64,000 bases of DNA from Mycobacterium sp. IS-3022 (GTDB lineage: Bacteria > Actinomycetota > Actinomycetes > Mycobacteriales > Mycobacteriaceae): positions 1-64,000 of the forward strand of contig NZ_LQIN01000048.1 in NCBI RefSeq assembly GCF_001500065.1, read 5' to 3'. Each line of letters begins with the position of its first letter. Within the stretch, counting starts at the first letter, position 1. A model generated the notes under the pieces. The model saw nothing but the letters and a program-made list of their open reading frames with translations. It made no database searches and was not told the DNA's origin. Both the position numbers and the translations under genes were made by a program. Shown here one piece after another: positions 49,756 through 58,522 of this stretch.

Positions 49756-50835
49756 TCAGCGGTCGCTCGTCGCGCACTCGCAGTCGTATTCGCCTTCGAG
49801 GCCGCGGGGTAGGTCGTCGCCGCGGAAAAGGCCGCTGGCCGCCGTCGTGCGGGACAGCGCATCGGCGGCGAGGATCATCGCAGCACCGGTCCACGTCGTG
49901 CGTTCCTCCGGCCAGCGCTTGCCGTCGGCGAACACTAGGCCCGTCCAGTAGGAACCGTCGTCCTCCCGCAGATGGTGCATTGCGGCGAACTGCTCGCGAG
50001 CGCGGACCGTGTCCCCCATCGCATCCAAAGCCAGGACCAGCTCACAGGTTTCGGCACCGGTCACCCACGGCCGGTCGTCGACACAGCGGATGCCGAGGCC
50101 GGGTACGACGAAGTCGTGCCACCGCTCGTCGATGCGCGCCGTCGCCGCCGCACCGCGCACCGCGCCGCCGAGCACCGGGTAGTACCACTCCATCGACCAG
50201 CGGTCCTTCACCGTGAACGCCTCGGGGTGGTGGGCGATCGCGTGGCCGAGCCGGCCGACGGCCACCTCCCACTCGGGCTGCGGGTCGTCGAAGTAGTCCG
50301 CGAGCGCCAACGCGCACCGGATGCTGTGGTAGATGCTCGCGCATCCGGTCAGCAACGCGTCTGGTTCGATCGCCGAAGGACTTCTCGCCCAGGCGATCTC
50401 ACCACCTTCGAGCTGCATGCCGAGTACGAAGTCGATGGCCTTGGCGACCACCGGCCACATCGTCTCGGCGAATCGGCGGTCGCCGGTGATCAGCACGTGG
50501 TGCCAGACGCCTGTCGCGATGTAGGCGCAGAAGTTGCTGTCGCTGTTGGCATCTTCGATGACGCCGTTGCGCAACTGGATGGGCCAGGATCCGTCGGGAC
50601 GCTGGGTCGTGCGCGACCACTCGAACGCCGCGCGCGCCGGTTCCAGCAGACCGGCGGCGGTCAGCGCCATCGCGTTCTCGACATGGTCCCAGGGATCGGT
50701 GTGGCCGCCGTCGAACCACGGGAGCGCGCCGGACGATTCCTGTGTCGCCGCAATCGACTTCGCGGTCTGGCGGCATTGTTCGGGCGTCAGGGCACCCGGG
50801 ACGCCGGGGACGCCGTCGAGTTCAGGTATCAGCAC
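49756..50835 (-). CDS. alpha-barrel glycoside hydrolase, MmpH-like (MMP hydrolase candidate)
   Basis: The 359-residue protein looks like an (alpha/alpha)6 barrel. Repeated helix pairs carry aromatic and acidic loops: GALPWFDGGHTDPWDHVENAMALTAAG, RPDGSWPIQLRNGVIEDANSDSN, EWYYPVLGGAVRG and DDGSYWTGLVFADGKRWPEERTTWTGAAMILA. It resembles prenyltransferase-like or glucoamylase-like helical barrels. In the MMP cluster of fast growers this position is held by MmpH, an alpha-endomannanase that cuts MMP to give new primers. GTG 50835 overlaps the upstream methyltransferase stop by 14 bases. The assignment rests mainly on gene order. Confidence 0.72.
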   Translation of the reverse strand: MLIPELDGVPGVPGALTPEQCRQTAKSIAATQESSGALPWFDGGHTDPWDHVENAMALTAAGLLEPARAAFEWSRTTQRPDGSWPIQLRNGVIEDANSDSNFCAYIATGVWHHVLITGDRRFAETMWPVVAKAIDFVLGMQLEGGEIAWARSPSAIEPDALLTGCASIYHSIRCALALADYFDDPQPEWEVAVGRLGHAIAHHPEAFTVKDRWSMEWYYPVLGGAVRGAAATARIDERWHDFVVPGLGIRCVDDRPWVTGAETCELVLALDAMGDTVRAREQFAAMHHLREDDGSYWTGLVFADGKRWPEERTTWTGAAMILAADALSRTTAASGLFRGDDLPRGLEGEYDCECATSDR

Positions 50836-51553
50836 CGACGACCGCCGGTTTGTCGAAGTACAACGCGACACTCTTGCCGATCAGCGGGTTCAGCAGCGAC
50901 TCGGCCGTCCGGGTCAGCCACGGCCGGCTCATCATGTCCCACACCAGCATGCGGTGGTACGCCTTGACCGCGAGGTGATCCGAATTCTCAGTTCCCACCG
51001 CGCATTTCAGCCACCAGTACGGGGCGTGCAGGGCGTGCGCGTGGTGGGTGTGCTCGAGTCGCAGGCCATGGGCGAGCACCTTGTCGCGCAAGCGGTCGGC
51101 ATGATAGATGCGCACATGACCACCCTCGTTGGCGTGGTATTCGTCGGAGAGCACCCAGCAGAGCTTCTCCGGAAGCCAGCGGGGCACCGTGATCGCCAGC
51201 GTTCCGCCCGGCCTGAGCACCCGGACCAGTTCGGCGATCACCTTCTCGTCCTCGGGCACGTGCTCGAGGATCTCCGAGGCGATCACACAGTCGAAAGTGC
51301 CGTCGGCATAGGGCAGATCGAGTGCATCGCCCTTGACCGCCTCGGCCTTCGCCGTCGGCGGCGCCTCGCCCTGCTCACGCATTGCGGTCAGGATCTCGTC
51401 GACGTCGTTGAGGTCGGCCGCGTTCTGGTCGAAGGCCACGACGTCCGCGCCGCGCCGGTACGCCTCGAAGCTGTGCCGGCCGGCGCCGCAGCCCACGTCG
51501 ATCACCTTCGTGCCCGCGCCCACCTCGAGCCGGTCGAAGTCCACCGTCAGCAT
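50822..51553 (-). CDS. SAM-dependent methyltransferase, MeT3-like (MMP 3-O-methyltransferase candidate)
   Basis: The 243-residue protein is a Methyltransf_11-type enzyme. Motif I is VIDVGCGAGRHSFEAYRRGADV, the middle motif GTFDCVIASEILEHVPEDEKVIAEL, and the late motif VLRPGGTLAITVPRWLPEK. It is the likely 3-O-methyltransferase that decorates the mannose units as the chain grows, by analogy with the described MMP cluster. ATG 51553 overlaps the mannosyltransferase stop codon (ATGCTGA), and its own stop lies inside the hydrolase gene. The three genes are thus tightly coupled. Its relation to Rv3030 of the glucose-type polysaccharide pathway is an alternative reading. Confidence 0.78.
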   Translation of the reverse strand: MLTVDFDRLEVGAGTKVIDVGCGAGRHSFEAYRRGADVVAFDQNAADLNDVDEILTAMREQGEAPPTAKAEAVKGDALDLPYADGTFDCVIASEILEHVPEDEKVIAELVRVLRPGGTLAITVPRWLPEKLCWVLSDEYHANEGGHVRIYHADRLRDKVLAHGLRLEHTHHAHALHAPYWWLKCAVGTENSDHLAVKAYHRMLVWDMMSRPWLTRTAESLLNPLIGKSVALYFDKPAVVGADT

Positions 51554-52782
51554 GCGCCGACCCGGTTCCGAGCCTGCTCGTACACCGCAACTGTCTGCGC
51601 CGCAACGGATTGCCAACTGAACACCTCGAGCGCACGCTTGCGTCCGTTGGCGCCGAGGCGGGCCAGCTCGCGCGGGGAGTCGAGCAGGTCGCCGAGCACC
51701 GCGGTCAGCTCGTCGACGTCGGCGGGCCGCACCAGCCGGGCGCATTCACCGTCGACGCCGACCACCTCGGGCAACGCACCGGCACGGCTGGCGACGATCG
51801 GTGTACCGCTGGCCATCGCCTCCACGGCAGGTAGCGAGAAGCCTTCGTAAAGCGAAGGGATGCAGGCCACTTCGGCCGAGGCGAGCAGGTCGGCCAGCTC
51901 CCGGTCGGACAGCCCGCTCGAGCTGTGCACGATGTCGGAGATGCCGAGTTCGGCGATGAGCTTCTCGGTTGGGCCGTTCGGTTCGAGCTTGGCGACCAGC
52001 TGCAGTTCGAGGTCGCGCTCGACGCGTAGCCGCGCGACCGCGTGCAGCAGGTGCCGCACACCCTTGAGCGGCACATCGGCACTGGCGATCGCGATGATGC
52101 GGTTGCGCACGCGCTGTTCGGCCGGTTTGAACATCGCCGTGTCGACTCCGAGCGGCACGACGTGCAACTGATCTGGCGCAACACCGAAGTCCTCGGAGAT
52201 GTCGGCCGCCGAGGTCGAGGACACCGTGAGCAGTTCGGGGATCTCACAGGCGACCTGCTTCTGCATCTCGGCGAAGCCGTACCACCGCCGCACCAGCGGC
52301 TTGCGCCACCACTTGGCGGCGGCGACGTCGACGACCTTGTCGCGGGTGATCGGATGATGCACCGTGGCCACCACCGGAAGCCCGAGGGCGGCGATCCTGC
52401 GCAAGCCGGTGCCGAGGCACTGGTTGTCGTGCACCACGTCGAACTCGTCGCGGCGCTCGGCCAGCACGCGAGCGGCGCGCAGGCTGAACGTGCGCGGCTC
52501 CGGAAACCCCGCCGTCCAGGTTGTCAACAGCTCGAGCAGGTCGATCGAGGTCTTGATCTCGGTCGGCCACGGAATGCGGAACGGATCGGGTTCGCGGTAC
52601 AGATCCAGGCTCGGCACCTCGGTCAACCGGACCCGGGGGTCGAGGTCTTCCGGATAGGGCTGACCGGAGAACACCTCGACGTCGTGGCCCAGGTCGGCGA
52701 GACCGCGGCTGAGATAACGGACGTACACGCCTTGCCCACCACAGTGGGTCTTGCTCCGGTACGACAACAGGGCGATGCGCAT
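51547..52782 (-). CDS. manT: GT4 glycosyltransferase, ManT-like (MMP mannosyltransferase candidate)
   Basis: The 411-residue enzyme is a retaining GT-B glycosyltransferase of family GT4. N-terminal acceptor-side strings are TGCGGQGVYVR-like (THCGGQGVYVRYLSRGLADLG). The nucleotide-sugar half has VVPLGVDTAMFKPAEQ and the E-x7-E motif in EGFSLPAVEAMASGTPIVAS. ManT elongates the alpha-1,4-linked 3-O-methylmannose chain, taking mannose from GDP-mannose. It is the first gene of the manT-MeT3-MmpH operon. ATG 52782 is preferred to TTG 52788. A palindrome lies 86 bases upstream. The GT family is certain, the polymer assignment rests on the gene cluster. Confidence 0.8.
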   Translation of the reverse strand: MRIALLSYRSKTHCGGQGVYVRYLSRGLADLGHDVEVFSGQPYPEDLDPRVRLTEVPSLDLYREPDPFRIPWPTEIKTSIDLLELLTTWTAGFPEPRTFSLRAARVLAERRDEFDVVHDNQCLGTGLRRIAALGLPVVATVHHPITRDKVVDVAAAKWWRKPLVRRWYGFAEMQKQVACEIPELLTVSSTSAADISEDFGVAPDQLHVVPLGVDTAMFKPAEQRVRNRIIAIASADVPLKGVRHLLHAVARLRVERDLELQLVAKLEPNGPTEKLIAELGISDIVHSSSGLSDRELADLLASAEVACIPSLYEGFSLPAVEAMASGTPIVASRAGALPEVVGVDGECARLVRPADVDELTAVLGDLLDSPRELARLGANGRKRALEVFSWQSVAAQTVAVYEQARNRVGAC

Positions 52783-52867
52783 CTTCAACTCACGCCGATG
52801 CGCTAAAGCGGATATATCCAGGGCCGGTGAGCTGGACGAATCGTGTCACGCAACAACTCCGAACCTT

Positions 52868-52883
52868 CTGGACATGTGTCCAG
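52868..52883. promoter_or_regulatory. palindromic operator, copy 2 (manT promoter)
   Basis: CTGGACA and TGTCCAG arms around TG form a 16-bp dyad. The inner 12 bases, GGACATGTGTCC, repeat the core of the operator at the divergent tetR. Next to it CTATAG (52885-52890) could serve as a -10 element in either direction, placing the dyad over a promoter. Confidence 0.72.
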
Positions 52884-53005
52884 ACTATAGTTTGACCTGC
52901 TACCGGACGCAACGCGACCGTGATGCCTTGACTATCACAGTGGCTGGCGGCCCCGCCTCTCGGCCTCTCGGTTCACCCGGCCCGCCGATCGGGTATCCGC
53001 CCCCC

Positions 53006-53407
53006 ATGAGCAGACATATCGAGGCGACCTTCGAGATCGGCAGCTGGGATGAGACGCCGTTCGAGGACGGCGACGACGCCACCAAACTGACCGAGGCCCT
53101 GGTCGCCAAACGCTACAACGGCGACATCAAGGGCACGTCGACGACGAAGTGGCTGTTGGCCTACGCGCCGGACAAGAGCGCGCTGTTCGTGGGCATCGAG
53201 CACATCACCGGCACCATCGGCGGCAACCCCGGCAGCCTCGTGTTGTTGCATGACGGCTCCTATAGCGACGGTGTCGCCAGCGCCGACGTGCGGATTGCGT
53301 CCGGCACCGGCGGGTTGGCCAACGCGGCCGGCAGCGGAAAGTTCCGCGCCGATCCGGCCGGCGCGATCACCCTCGACATCGACGGGTTGGACACCGCCGT
53401 TCCCTGA
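53006..53407 (+). CDS. DUF3224 protein
   Basis: The 133-residue protein is a small beta-barrel of the DUF3224/allene-oxide-cyclase-like type. IEATFEIGSWDETPFEDGDDATKLTEALVAKRYNGDIKG precedes strands such as ALFVGIEHITGTIGGNPGSLVLLHDG and the closing GAITLDIDGLD. The function is unknown. Homologues appear widely in actinobacteria, often with antibiotic-resistance or stress genes. ATG 53006 is the start because upstream codons in the same frame contain a possible promoter and the second palindrome. The ribosome binding site is weak. Confidence 0.82.
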   Translation: MSRHIEATFEIGSWDETPFEDGDDATKLTEALVAKRYNGDIKGTSTTKWLLAYAPDKSALFVGIEHITGTIGGNPGSLVLLHDGSYSDGVASADVRIASGTGGLANAAGSGKFRADPAGAITLDIDGLDTAVP

Positions 53408-53880
53408 CGAGCGCTGCAGCAAGCACCCGAAGCGTTGCTCGACACCGCGGCGACAGCGCCGGCGCCCGGGCGAGCTCCTGAGGCCCCGGATGGTCGTCGA
53501 ACAGCGCGGCTCCACATCCCGGGCGAGTGAAATCTGCGTCGACGGCGAAGGTCGCCGCCTTGTTCGATCCCGGGGTCGGCACGCCGAGCGCGCTTCGATG
53601 ACCGCGGTGTGTCGTCGGCCGACGAAGTCTGTGGCCGGGTCGGCCGGCATGGCTGGTCGACGGTCGCGGCGACGACAGGTTGCATCGGCGCCGGCGCCGG
53701 CCGCCCACCGGGGACAGATAGCGCAATGACCCACCCCGACCGCCCCTTAAGATTGGCTGCGTGCAATCGGCCGATTGGCTTGACGTGAGAGTTTGCGCCG
53801 CTCAGAGGGCGGTGCGTAGTTTGCTCCGAAACTTCCAGCACACTGCCCGACGGTCCTCGTACCAGGGGGGTGCGTAGCGC
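53408..53880. other. 473-base gap without a supported gene
   Basis: All frames on both strands give only Arg/Pro/Ser-rich translations with no ribosome binding site or known motif. The last 130 bases are less GC-rich, for example TTAAGATTGG at 53747, and probably hold the promoter of the mycP-eccE-espB-espL operon. The first 300 bases could be a decayed gene, but I see no recognisable remnant. Confidence 0.5.
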
Positions 53881-55239
53881 GTGCAGCGCATCTTTCAGCG
53901 CGTCGTCGCGCTGCTGGCGGCGCTGCTGCTGGCCTTGTTCACCGCCCCCGCCGCCACGGCGATCGAACCACCGGCGATCGATCCCGCGGCCGTACCACCC
54001 GATCAGACCGGACCCGACCAACCGATGGAACAGCGTCGCGTCTGCTCGGCACCGACGACGTTCCCCAACTCGAATTTCGCCGACCGACCGTGGGCAAATG
54101 ACTATCTGCGGCTGTCGGAGGCGCGGAAGTTCGCGACCGGCGCGGGCGTCACCGTCGCGGTGATCGACACCGGTGTCATCGGCTCACCGCGGGTGCCTGC
54201 CGAACCCGGCGGAGACTTCGTCGACCAGGCCGGCAACGGGATGTCGGACTGCGACGCGCACGGCACGCTGACCGCGTCGATCATCGCGGGACGGGCCGGG
54301 CCGACGGACGGATTCGTCGGCGTCGCACCCGATGCCCGCATCCTGTCGCTGAGGCAGACCTCCGAGGCGTTCCAACCGGTCGGCTCGCGCCAGGACCCCA
54401 ACGACCCGAACACCACGCAGACCGCCGGGTCGCTGCGCAGCCTGGCCCGGGCGGTCGTGCACGCGGCAAACCTCGGCGCGCAGGTCATCAACATCAGCGA
54501 AGCCGCGTGCTACAAGGTGACCCGCCCGATCAACGAGACCGGCCTCGGCGCCGCGATCAACTACGCGGTCAACGTCAAAGGTGCGGTCGTCATCGTCGCC
54601 GCGGGCAACACCGGTCAGGACTGCGCGCAGAACCCGCCGCCGGATCCGGCGGTGCCGGCGGATCCGCGCGGCTGGAAGCAGGTGCAGACGATCGTCAGCC
54701 CGGCGTGGTATTCGCCGCTGGTGCTGACCGTCGGCGGCATCGGCCCGACCGGCCAGCCGAGCTCGTTCTCGATGTCGGGTCCCTGGGTGGGGGCCGCCGC
54801 CCCGGCCGAGAATTTGATCGCGCTCGGCTATGACGGCAATCCGGTCAACGCGTTGCACGGCCAGGACGGCCCGATCCCCATCAGCGGGACGTCGTTCGCG
54901 GCGGCTTACGTCTCCGGATTGGCGGCGCTGCTCAAACAGCGCTTCCCGGCGCTGACGCCGGCCCAGATCATCAACCGCATCACCGCCACGGCGCGGCACC
55001 CCGGCGGGGGCGCCGACAACTACGTCGGCGCCGGGCCCATCGACCCGGTCGCGGCACTGACGTGGGACGTGCCCGCGGGCCCGGAACATGCGCCGTACAA
55101 GGTCAAGGAGATCCCGCCGCCGGTGTTCACCCCTCCGCCGGATCGCGGCCCGATCACCGCGGTCGTCGTCGCGGGGGCGGTGCTCGCGGCGGTCCTGGGA
55201 CTCGGCGCGCTGGCTCGTCGGGCACTGAGGCGCCGATGA
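53881..55239 (+). CDS. mycP1: mycosin MycP1, ESX-1 subtilisin-like protease
   Basis: Mycosins are membrane-anchored serine proteases essential for type VII secretion. The 452-residue precursor has a signal peptide (VVALLAALLLALFTAPAATA) and an N-terminal extension with a Cys. The triad is Asp96 in VIDTGV, His127 in DAHGT and Ser338 in SGTSFAAAYV, with the oxyanion Asn in AAGNTG. A Pro-rich linker leads to the C-terminal membrane helix (AVVVAGAVLAAVLGLGAL). GTG 53881 follows a G-rich ribosome binding site. Its stop overlaps the eccE start as ATGA. The ESX-1 assignment rests on the downstream espB and espL. Confidence 0.93.
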   Translation: MQRIFQRVVALLAALLLALFTAPAATAIEPPAIDPAAVPPDQTGPDQPMEQRRVCSAPTTFPNSNFADRPWANDYLRLSEARKFATGAGVTVAVIDTGVIGSPRVPAEPGGDFVDQAGNGMSDCDAHGTLTASIIAGRAGPTDGFVGVAPDARILSLRQTSEAFQPVGSRQDPNDPNTTQTAGSLRSLARAVVHAANLGAQVINISEAACYKVTRPINETGLGAAINYAVNVKGAVVIVAAGNTGQDCAQNPPPDPAVPADPRGWKQVQTIVSPAWYSPLVLTVGGIGPTGQPSSFSMSGPWVGAAAPAENLIALGYDGNPVNALHGQDGPIPISGTSFAAAYVSGLAALLKQRFPALTPAQIINRITATARHPGGGADNYVGAGPIDPVAALTWDVPAGPEHAPYKVKEIPPPVFTPPPDRGPITAVVVAGAVLAAVLGLGALARRALRRR

Positions 55240-56633
55240 ACAAGATCCTCGGCATTTTCGGGCTGCGGTTCACGACGGGCCACGCGATCTGGGCGGCGGC
55301 GTTGATCCCGGCCGGCATTCTCGTGTTGGCAAGCCTGGACCTGCTGTGGCTCGGGATCACGCTCGCGGTGCTGATCGCGCTCGGTTCCGTGGTGACGATC
55401 CGCGGTCGCCGGGTCACCGGATGGGTCGCGGCGGTGTTCGCCTGGCGCCGGCGGCACCGCAATGTGCCGGCGCGGCCGTCGGAGCCCGCCGTGGGCGCCA
55501 CGGTGATGCCGGGCGACCACGTCGCGGTGCGGTGGCAGGACGAATACCTGGTGTCGGCCATCGAGTTGGTGCCCCGGCCGTTCACCCCGACGGTGATCGT
55601 CAACGGCGCGGCGTTCACCGACGACGTCCTCGACACCCGGCTCGTCGAGCAACTCGTCGCCGCGCACTGCCCGGATCTCGACGCCGACGTGGTGTCCTCT
55701 GGCTACCGGGTCGGCAAAACAGCTCCGGCGACACTGGTTTCGCTGTACGAGCAGGTGGTCGGCCCCTATCCGGCACCGGCCAATCGGCGGACGTGGATCG
55801 TGCTGCGGGCCGACCCGGAGACCACCCGCAAGTCGTCGCAGCGCCGTGAGTCCGGCGTCGCAGGGCTGGCCCGCTACCTGGTTGCTTCCGCAACGCGGAT
55901 CGCAGATCAACTGGCCGGCAACGGAGTCGACGCGCGCCCGGCGCGCAGCTTCGACGACCTCGACCGGGCAACCGAGATCAGCTTCGAGCGTGAGATGTGG
56001 TCGGCGATCAAGGGGCGCAGCACGTTCACCGCCGCCTACAGCGCTCCCGGTGGTCCAGATGTGTGGTGGTCGGCGCGCGCCGACCACACGATCACCAGGG
56101 TCCGGATCCGGCCCGGGGAAGCGCCCACATCGACGGTGCTGTTGACGACGTTGGCCAATCCCACGACGCCGCGCGGCTTTTCGTGCCTGTTCGGTGGTCA
56201 GCGGGCGGCGCTGTACGGGATCAGCCCGGTCAATGACCGGCACTACGAACTCCCGATCGGGTCGGCCGGGGTGCTGGTCGGCGAAACCGCCGACCGCTAT
56301 CCGGTCTACATGCCGTTCGACGACGTCGACGTGAGCATCAACCTCGGTGATGCGCGGTTGTTCACGCAGTTCATCGTGCGCTCGGCGGCGGCGGGCGCCG
56401 TCATCACCCTGCTGCCCCAATTCACCGAGTTCGCCGGGTTCGTCAATGCGCGGATCGGTGATGAGGCCAAAGTCGTCTGGCCCAACGCGACGACGTACCT
56501 CGGCCCGCATTCCGGTGTCGGCCGAGTCATCTTGCGCAACAACTTCATCGACACTCCACGTCACCGCCAGCTGCCGATCCGGCTGATCAACCCGCGGGAG
56601 GAAAGCCGCTACCAGATGGTCCTCGAGGGCTGA
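55236..56633 (+). CDS. eccE1: ESX-1 membrane component EccE1
   Basis: EccE lies at the edge of the inner-membrane type VII secretion complex and stabilises it. The 465-residue protein, close to my recollection of 462 for Rv3882c, has two N-terminal membrane helices (HAIWAAALIPAGILVLASL and LLWLGITLAVLIALGSVV). A large cytoplasmic domain follows, with RTWIVLRADPETTRKSSQRRE and PVYMPFDDVDVSINLGD. ATG 55236 is fixed by the ATGA overlap with mycP1. The order mycP-eccE-espB-espL equals Rv3883c-Rv3880c. The partners EccB, EccCa/Cb and EccD are not encoded in the window. Confidence 0.92.
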   Translation: MNKILGIFGLRFTTGHAIWAAALIPAGILVLASLDLLWLGITLAVLIALGSVVTIRGRRVTGWVAAVFAWRRRHRNVPARPSEPAVGATVMPGDHVAVRWQDEYLVSAIELVPRPFTPTVIVNGAAFTDDVLDTRLVEQLVAAHCPDLDADVVSSGYRVGKTAPATLVSLYEQVVGPYPAPANRRTWIVLRADPETTRKSSQRRESGVAGLARYLVASATRIADQLAGNGVDARPARSFDDLDRATEISFEREMWSAIKGRSTFTAAYSAPGGPDVWWSARADHTITRVRIRPGEAPTSTVLLTTLANPTTPRGFSCLFGGQRAALYGISPVNDRHYELPIGSAGVLVGETADRYPVYMPFDDVDVSINLGDARLFTQFIVRSAAAGAVITLLPQFTEFAGFVNARIGDEAKVVWPNATTYLGPHSGVGRVILRNNFIDTPRHRQLPIRLINPREESRYQMVLEG

Positions 56634-56660
56634 GACCGACATGCGGACAAGGGGATAGCC

Positions 56661-58184
56661 ATGGGCGAGGTACAGCGGGTCGACCCGGTGGAACTCACCA
56701 GGCAGTCCACCGAGATGCAGAGCCAGAACTGGCACAACCCCGCCACCGAAGCGGTGGTGCCGCCCGACGCGCTGCCCTCGTCGGCCGCCGCGGTGGCCAA
56801 CCTCAACGACAACGCGCAGTCGCTGCTCGGCTTCCAGCGGTGGGCCGAGGCGGAGAACCAACGCATCGCCGAGATGCTGCAGATCGCCGCCGAGGCCTAC
56901 ACCGAAGTGGACGAAACCTACGGCAGGGTGATCGAGGACCCCGAGCGCCGGGCCGCGGTGGATGCGATCGCGGTGCCCGCCCCGTCGACGCCTCCGCCCC
57001 CTCTCCCCACACCCGTCGGAGCACCGCAGAGCCTCGACGCCGACGGCTACAGCGACGTGCACAAGACGCAGGCCGACCTGAGCGCCGGGGACGACGGCGC
57101 GTCGTTGAAGACGGCGATGCTGCAGTGGAGTGTGGCGGCCACCCGGATCAGGGGCAACGCGCCGCGACCGCCGGCAGGCGACTGGGAGGGCGCCGCCGCC
57201 GACGCGGCCTACGCCCGGATGGCGGAGTTCGGCGGCTGGCTGGCGCAGCTCGCCGAAGGGTGGCGGGAGCTGGCCGAATCGGCCGCCAAAGTCCTTGAGG
57301 CGCACAACAATGCGAGGAGTGAACACACAGGCATCCACAGCGAGTACGTCACGCTGGAAACGCAGCTGCGCCAGCTCGCCGCGCAGATGACCCCAAGCAA
57401 CTCCGTCGCGACGCATAACGAGATGGCGAAGGTCCAGAAGCGGATGCAGGAGCTGCAGCAGCGCTCCGACGAAGTGCGCCGGCAATATGCCAGCGATGCG
57501 ACGTTCTCACCCGTCCGTCCGGCCATGCCGTCGCACGGCGACGCCGGGGGTGCGGCCTTGGCCGGCGGGGGCGGCGGTGGTCAGCCCGGCGGAGATCGCA
57601 CAGGTATGGCCGAGACGGCGGCAGCGGCGCTGGGTCAGCCGCAAAAGGCCACGGCGGGACGCCAACCCGGCGGTGGGCCGCGCGGCGGCGCTCCCGCTGG
57701 CGGCGGCGCGCCCTCGAGCGGCGGCGCGCCGACCGGAGGCAGTGGTGCCGGCGCAGCCGCGCCGAGCGGGCCGCCCGGTGGCGCACCGTCGACCCCGAAG
57801 CTGCCGACAGATCCGAGCCTGCGGCCCGCTGCGGCCTCCGGTGGCGGTGGGTCCGGCGGCGGCGCCGGTGGTGGCGGTGGCGACATGCCGGCGACACCGA
57901 TGTCGGCGCCGGTGACGGCCGAGACGGTGGCGCCCGCGCCGACGACGCCGGCCGCGGCCAGCACCGCAGCGGGACCCTCGGCGGACCGCACCGCCGGGGC
58001 CATGGGCGCCGGCATGGCGCCGATGGGCCACGGTGCGGGCGCGCAGCAGGGCCAGGAGAAGCGGCGCGATCCCCGCTTGGCCCCCGACGAGGACCTGTAC
58101 ACCGAGGACCGGCCCTGGACCGAGGCCGTCATCGGCAACCGCCGGCGCAGGGACGACGGCGGCGGGGTCAAGGACGCCACGTGA
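56661..58184 (+). CDS. espB: ESX-1 secreted substrate EspB
   Basis: EspB is a PE/PPE-like helical protein exported by ESX-1 that forms heptameric rings. The 507-residue sequence begins with the long helical bundle: LTRQSTEMQSQNWHNP, a YTEVD stretch that fits the Y-x3-D export signal, and DWEGAAADAAYARM, which carries the W-x-G motif. From about residue 290 a Gly/Pro/Ala-rich region follows with many GGG runs. A charged C-terminus (RRDPRLAPDEDLYTEDRPW) is removed by MycP in M. tuberculosis. Rv3881c is about 460 residues; the extra length is in the Gly-rich part. GGGGATAGCC precedes ATG 56661. Confidence 0.9.
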   Translation: MGEVQRVDPVELTRQSTEMQSQNWHNPATEAVVPPDALPSSAAAVANLNDNAQSLLGFQRWAEAENQRIAEMLQIAAEAYTEVDETYGRVIEDPERRAAVDAIAVPAPSTPPPPLPTPVGAPQSLDADGYSDVHKTQADLSAGDDGASLKTAMLQWSVAATRIRGNAPRPPAGDWEGAAADAAYARMAEFGGWLAQLAEGWRELAESAAKVLEAHNNARSEHTGIHSEYVTLETQLRQLAAQMTPSNSVATHNEMAKVQKRMQELQQRSDEVRRQYASDATFSPVRPAMPSHGDAGGAALAGGGGGGQPGGDRTGMAETAAAALGQPQKATAGRQPGGGPRGGAPAGGGAPSSGGAPTGGSGAGAAAPSGPPGGAPSTPKLPTDPSLRPAAASGGGGSGGGAGGGGGDMPATPMSAPVTAETVAPAPTTPAAASTAAGPSADRTAGAMGAGMAPMGHGAGAQQGQEKRRDPRLAPDEDLYTEDRPWTEAVIGNRRRRDDGGGVKDAT

Positions 58185-58522
58185 CCGATGAGATGCATCC
58201 CGAAGTCGCCGCCGTGCTACAGCAAGCGCAGCGGCTGCAGTCGATCATGGACGATCAACTGCACCGGATGAGCACTCAAACCTTCACGGCCGCAGACGAA
58301 ACGGAGACCGTCGAGGTGACGTTGAACGGTCATCACCACCTGACGGGCGCGTTCATCGAGGATGGCCTGCTGCGCCTCGGTGTCGAGACCGTGCAGCAGC
58401 GTCTCAACGAGGCGCTGCAGAACGCCAACGCCGCGGCCAGCGCCTCGATCGAGACGGACCGCGAGCGCATCGACGCCGCCGTCGCCGAGATCACCGATGC
58501 CCCGTCCGGTGAAAGCCGCTAG
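58181..58522 (+). CDS. espL: EspL, YbaB/EbfC-fold protein of ESX-1
   Basis: The 113-residue protein, close to the 115 of Rv3880c, has the YbaB/EbfC pattern: an N-terminal helix (VAAVLQQAQRLQSIMDDQL), a beta hairpin (TETVEVTLNGHHHLTGAFIEDGLLRLG) and a long C-terminal helix rich in Ala and Gln. EspL is a cytoplasmic ESX-1 protein that in M. tuberculosis stabilises EspE, EspF and related substrates. GTG 58181 overlaps the espB stop as GTGA. Its own end overlaps the end of the convergent metallohydrolase gene by 4 bases. Confidence 0.9.
   Translation: MTDEMHPEVAAVLQQAQRLQSIMDDQLHRMSTQTFTAADETETVEVTLNGHHHLTGAFIEDGLLRLGVETVQQRLNEALQNANAAASASIETDRERIDAAVAEITDAPSGESR

Noticed and set aside
55020..57485. 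821-codon minus-strand frame opposite eccE and espB
   Set aside because: The plus strand encodes recognisable ESX-1 proteins with overlapping start and stop codons; the minus-strand translation is Arg/His-rich and has no domain.
57540..57900. Gly/Pro/Ala-rich part of espB as a frameshift or assembly artefact
   Set aside because: The frame stays open into the charged C-terminus and espL overlaps its stop as expected; a Gly-rich tail is normal for EspB.
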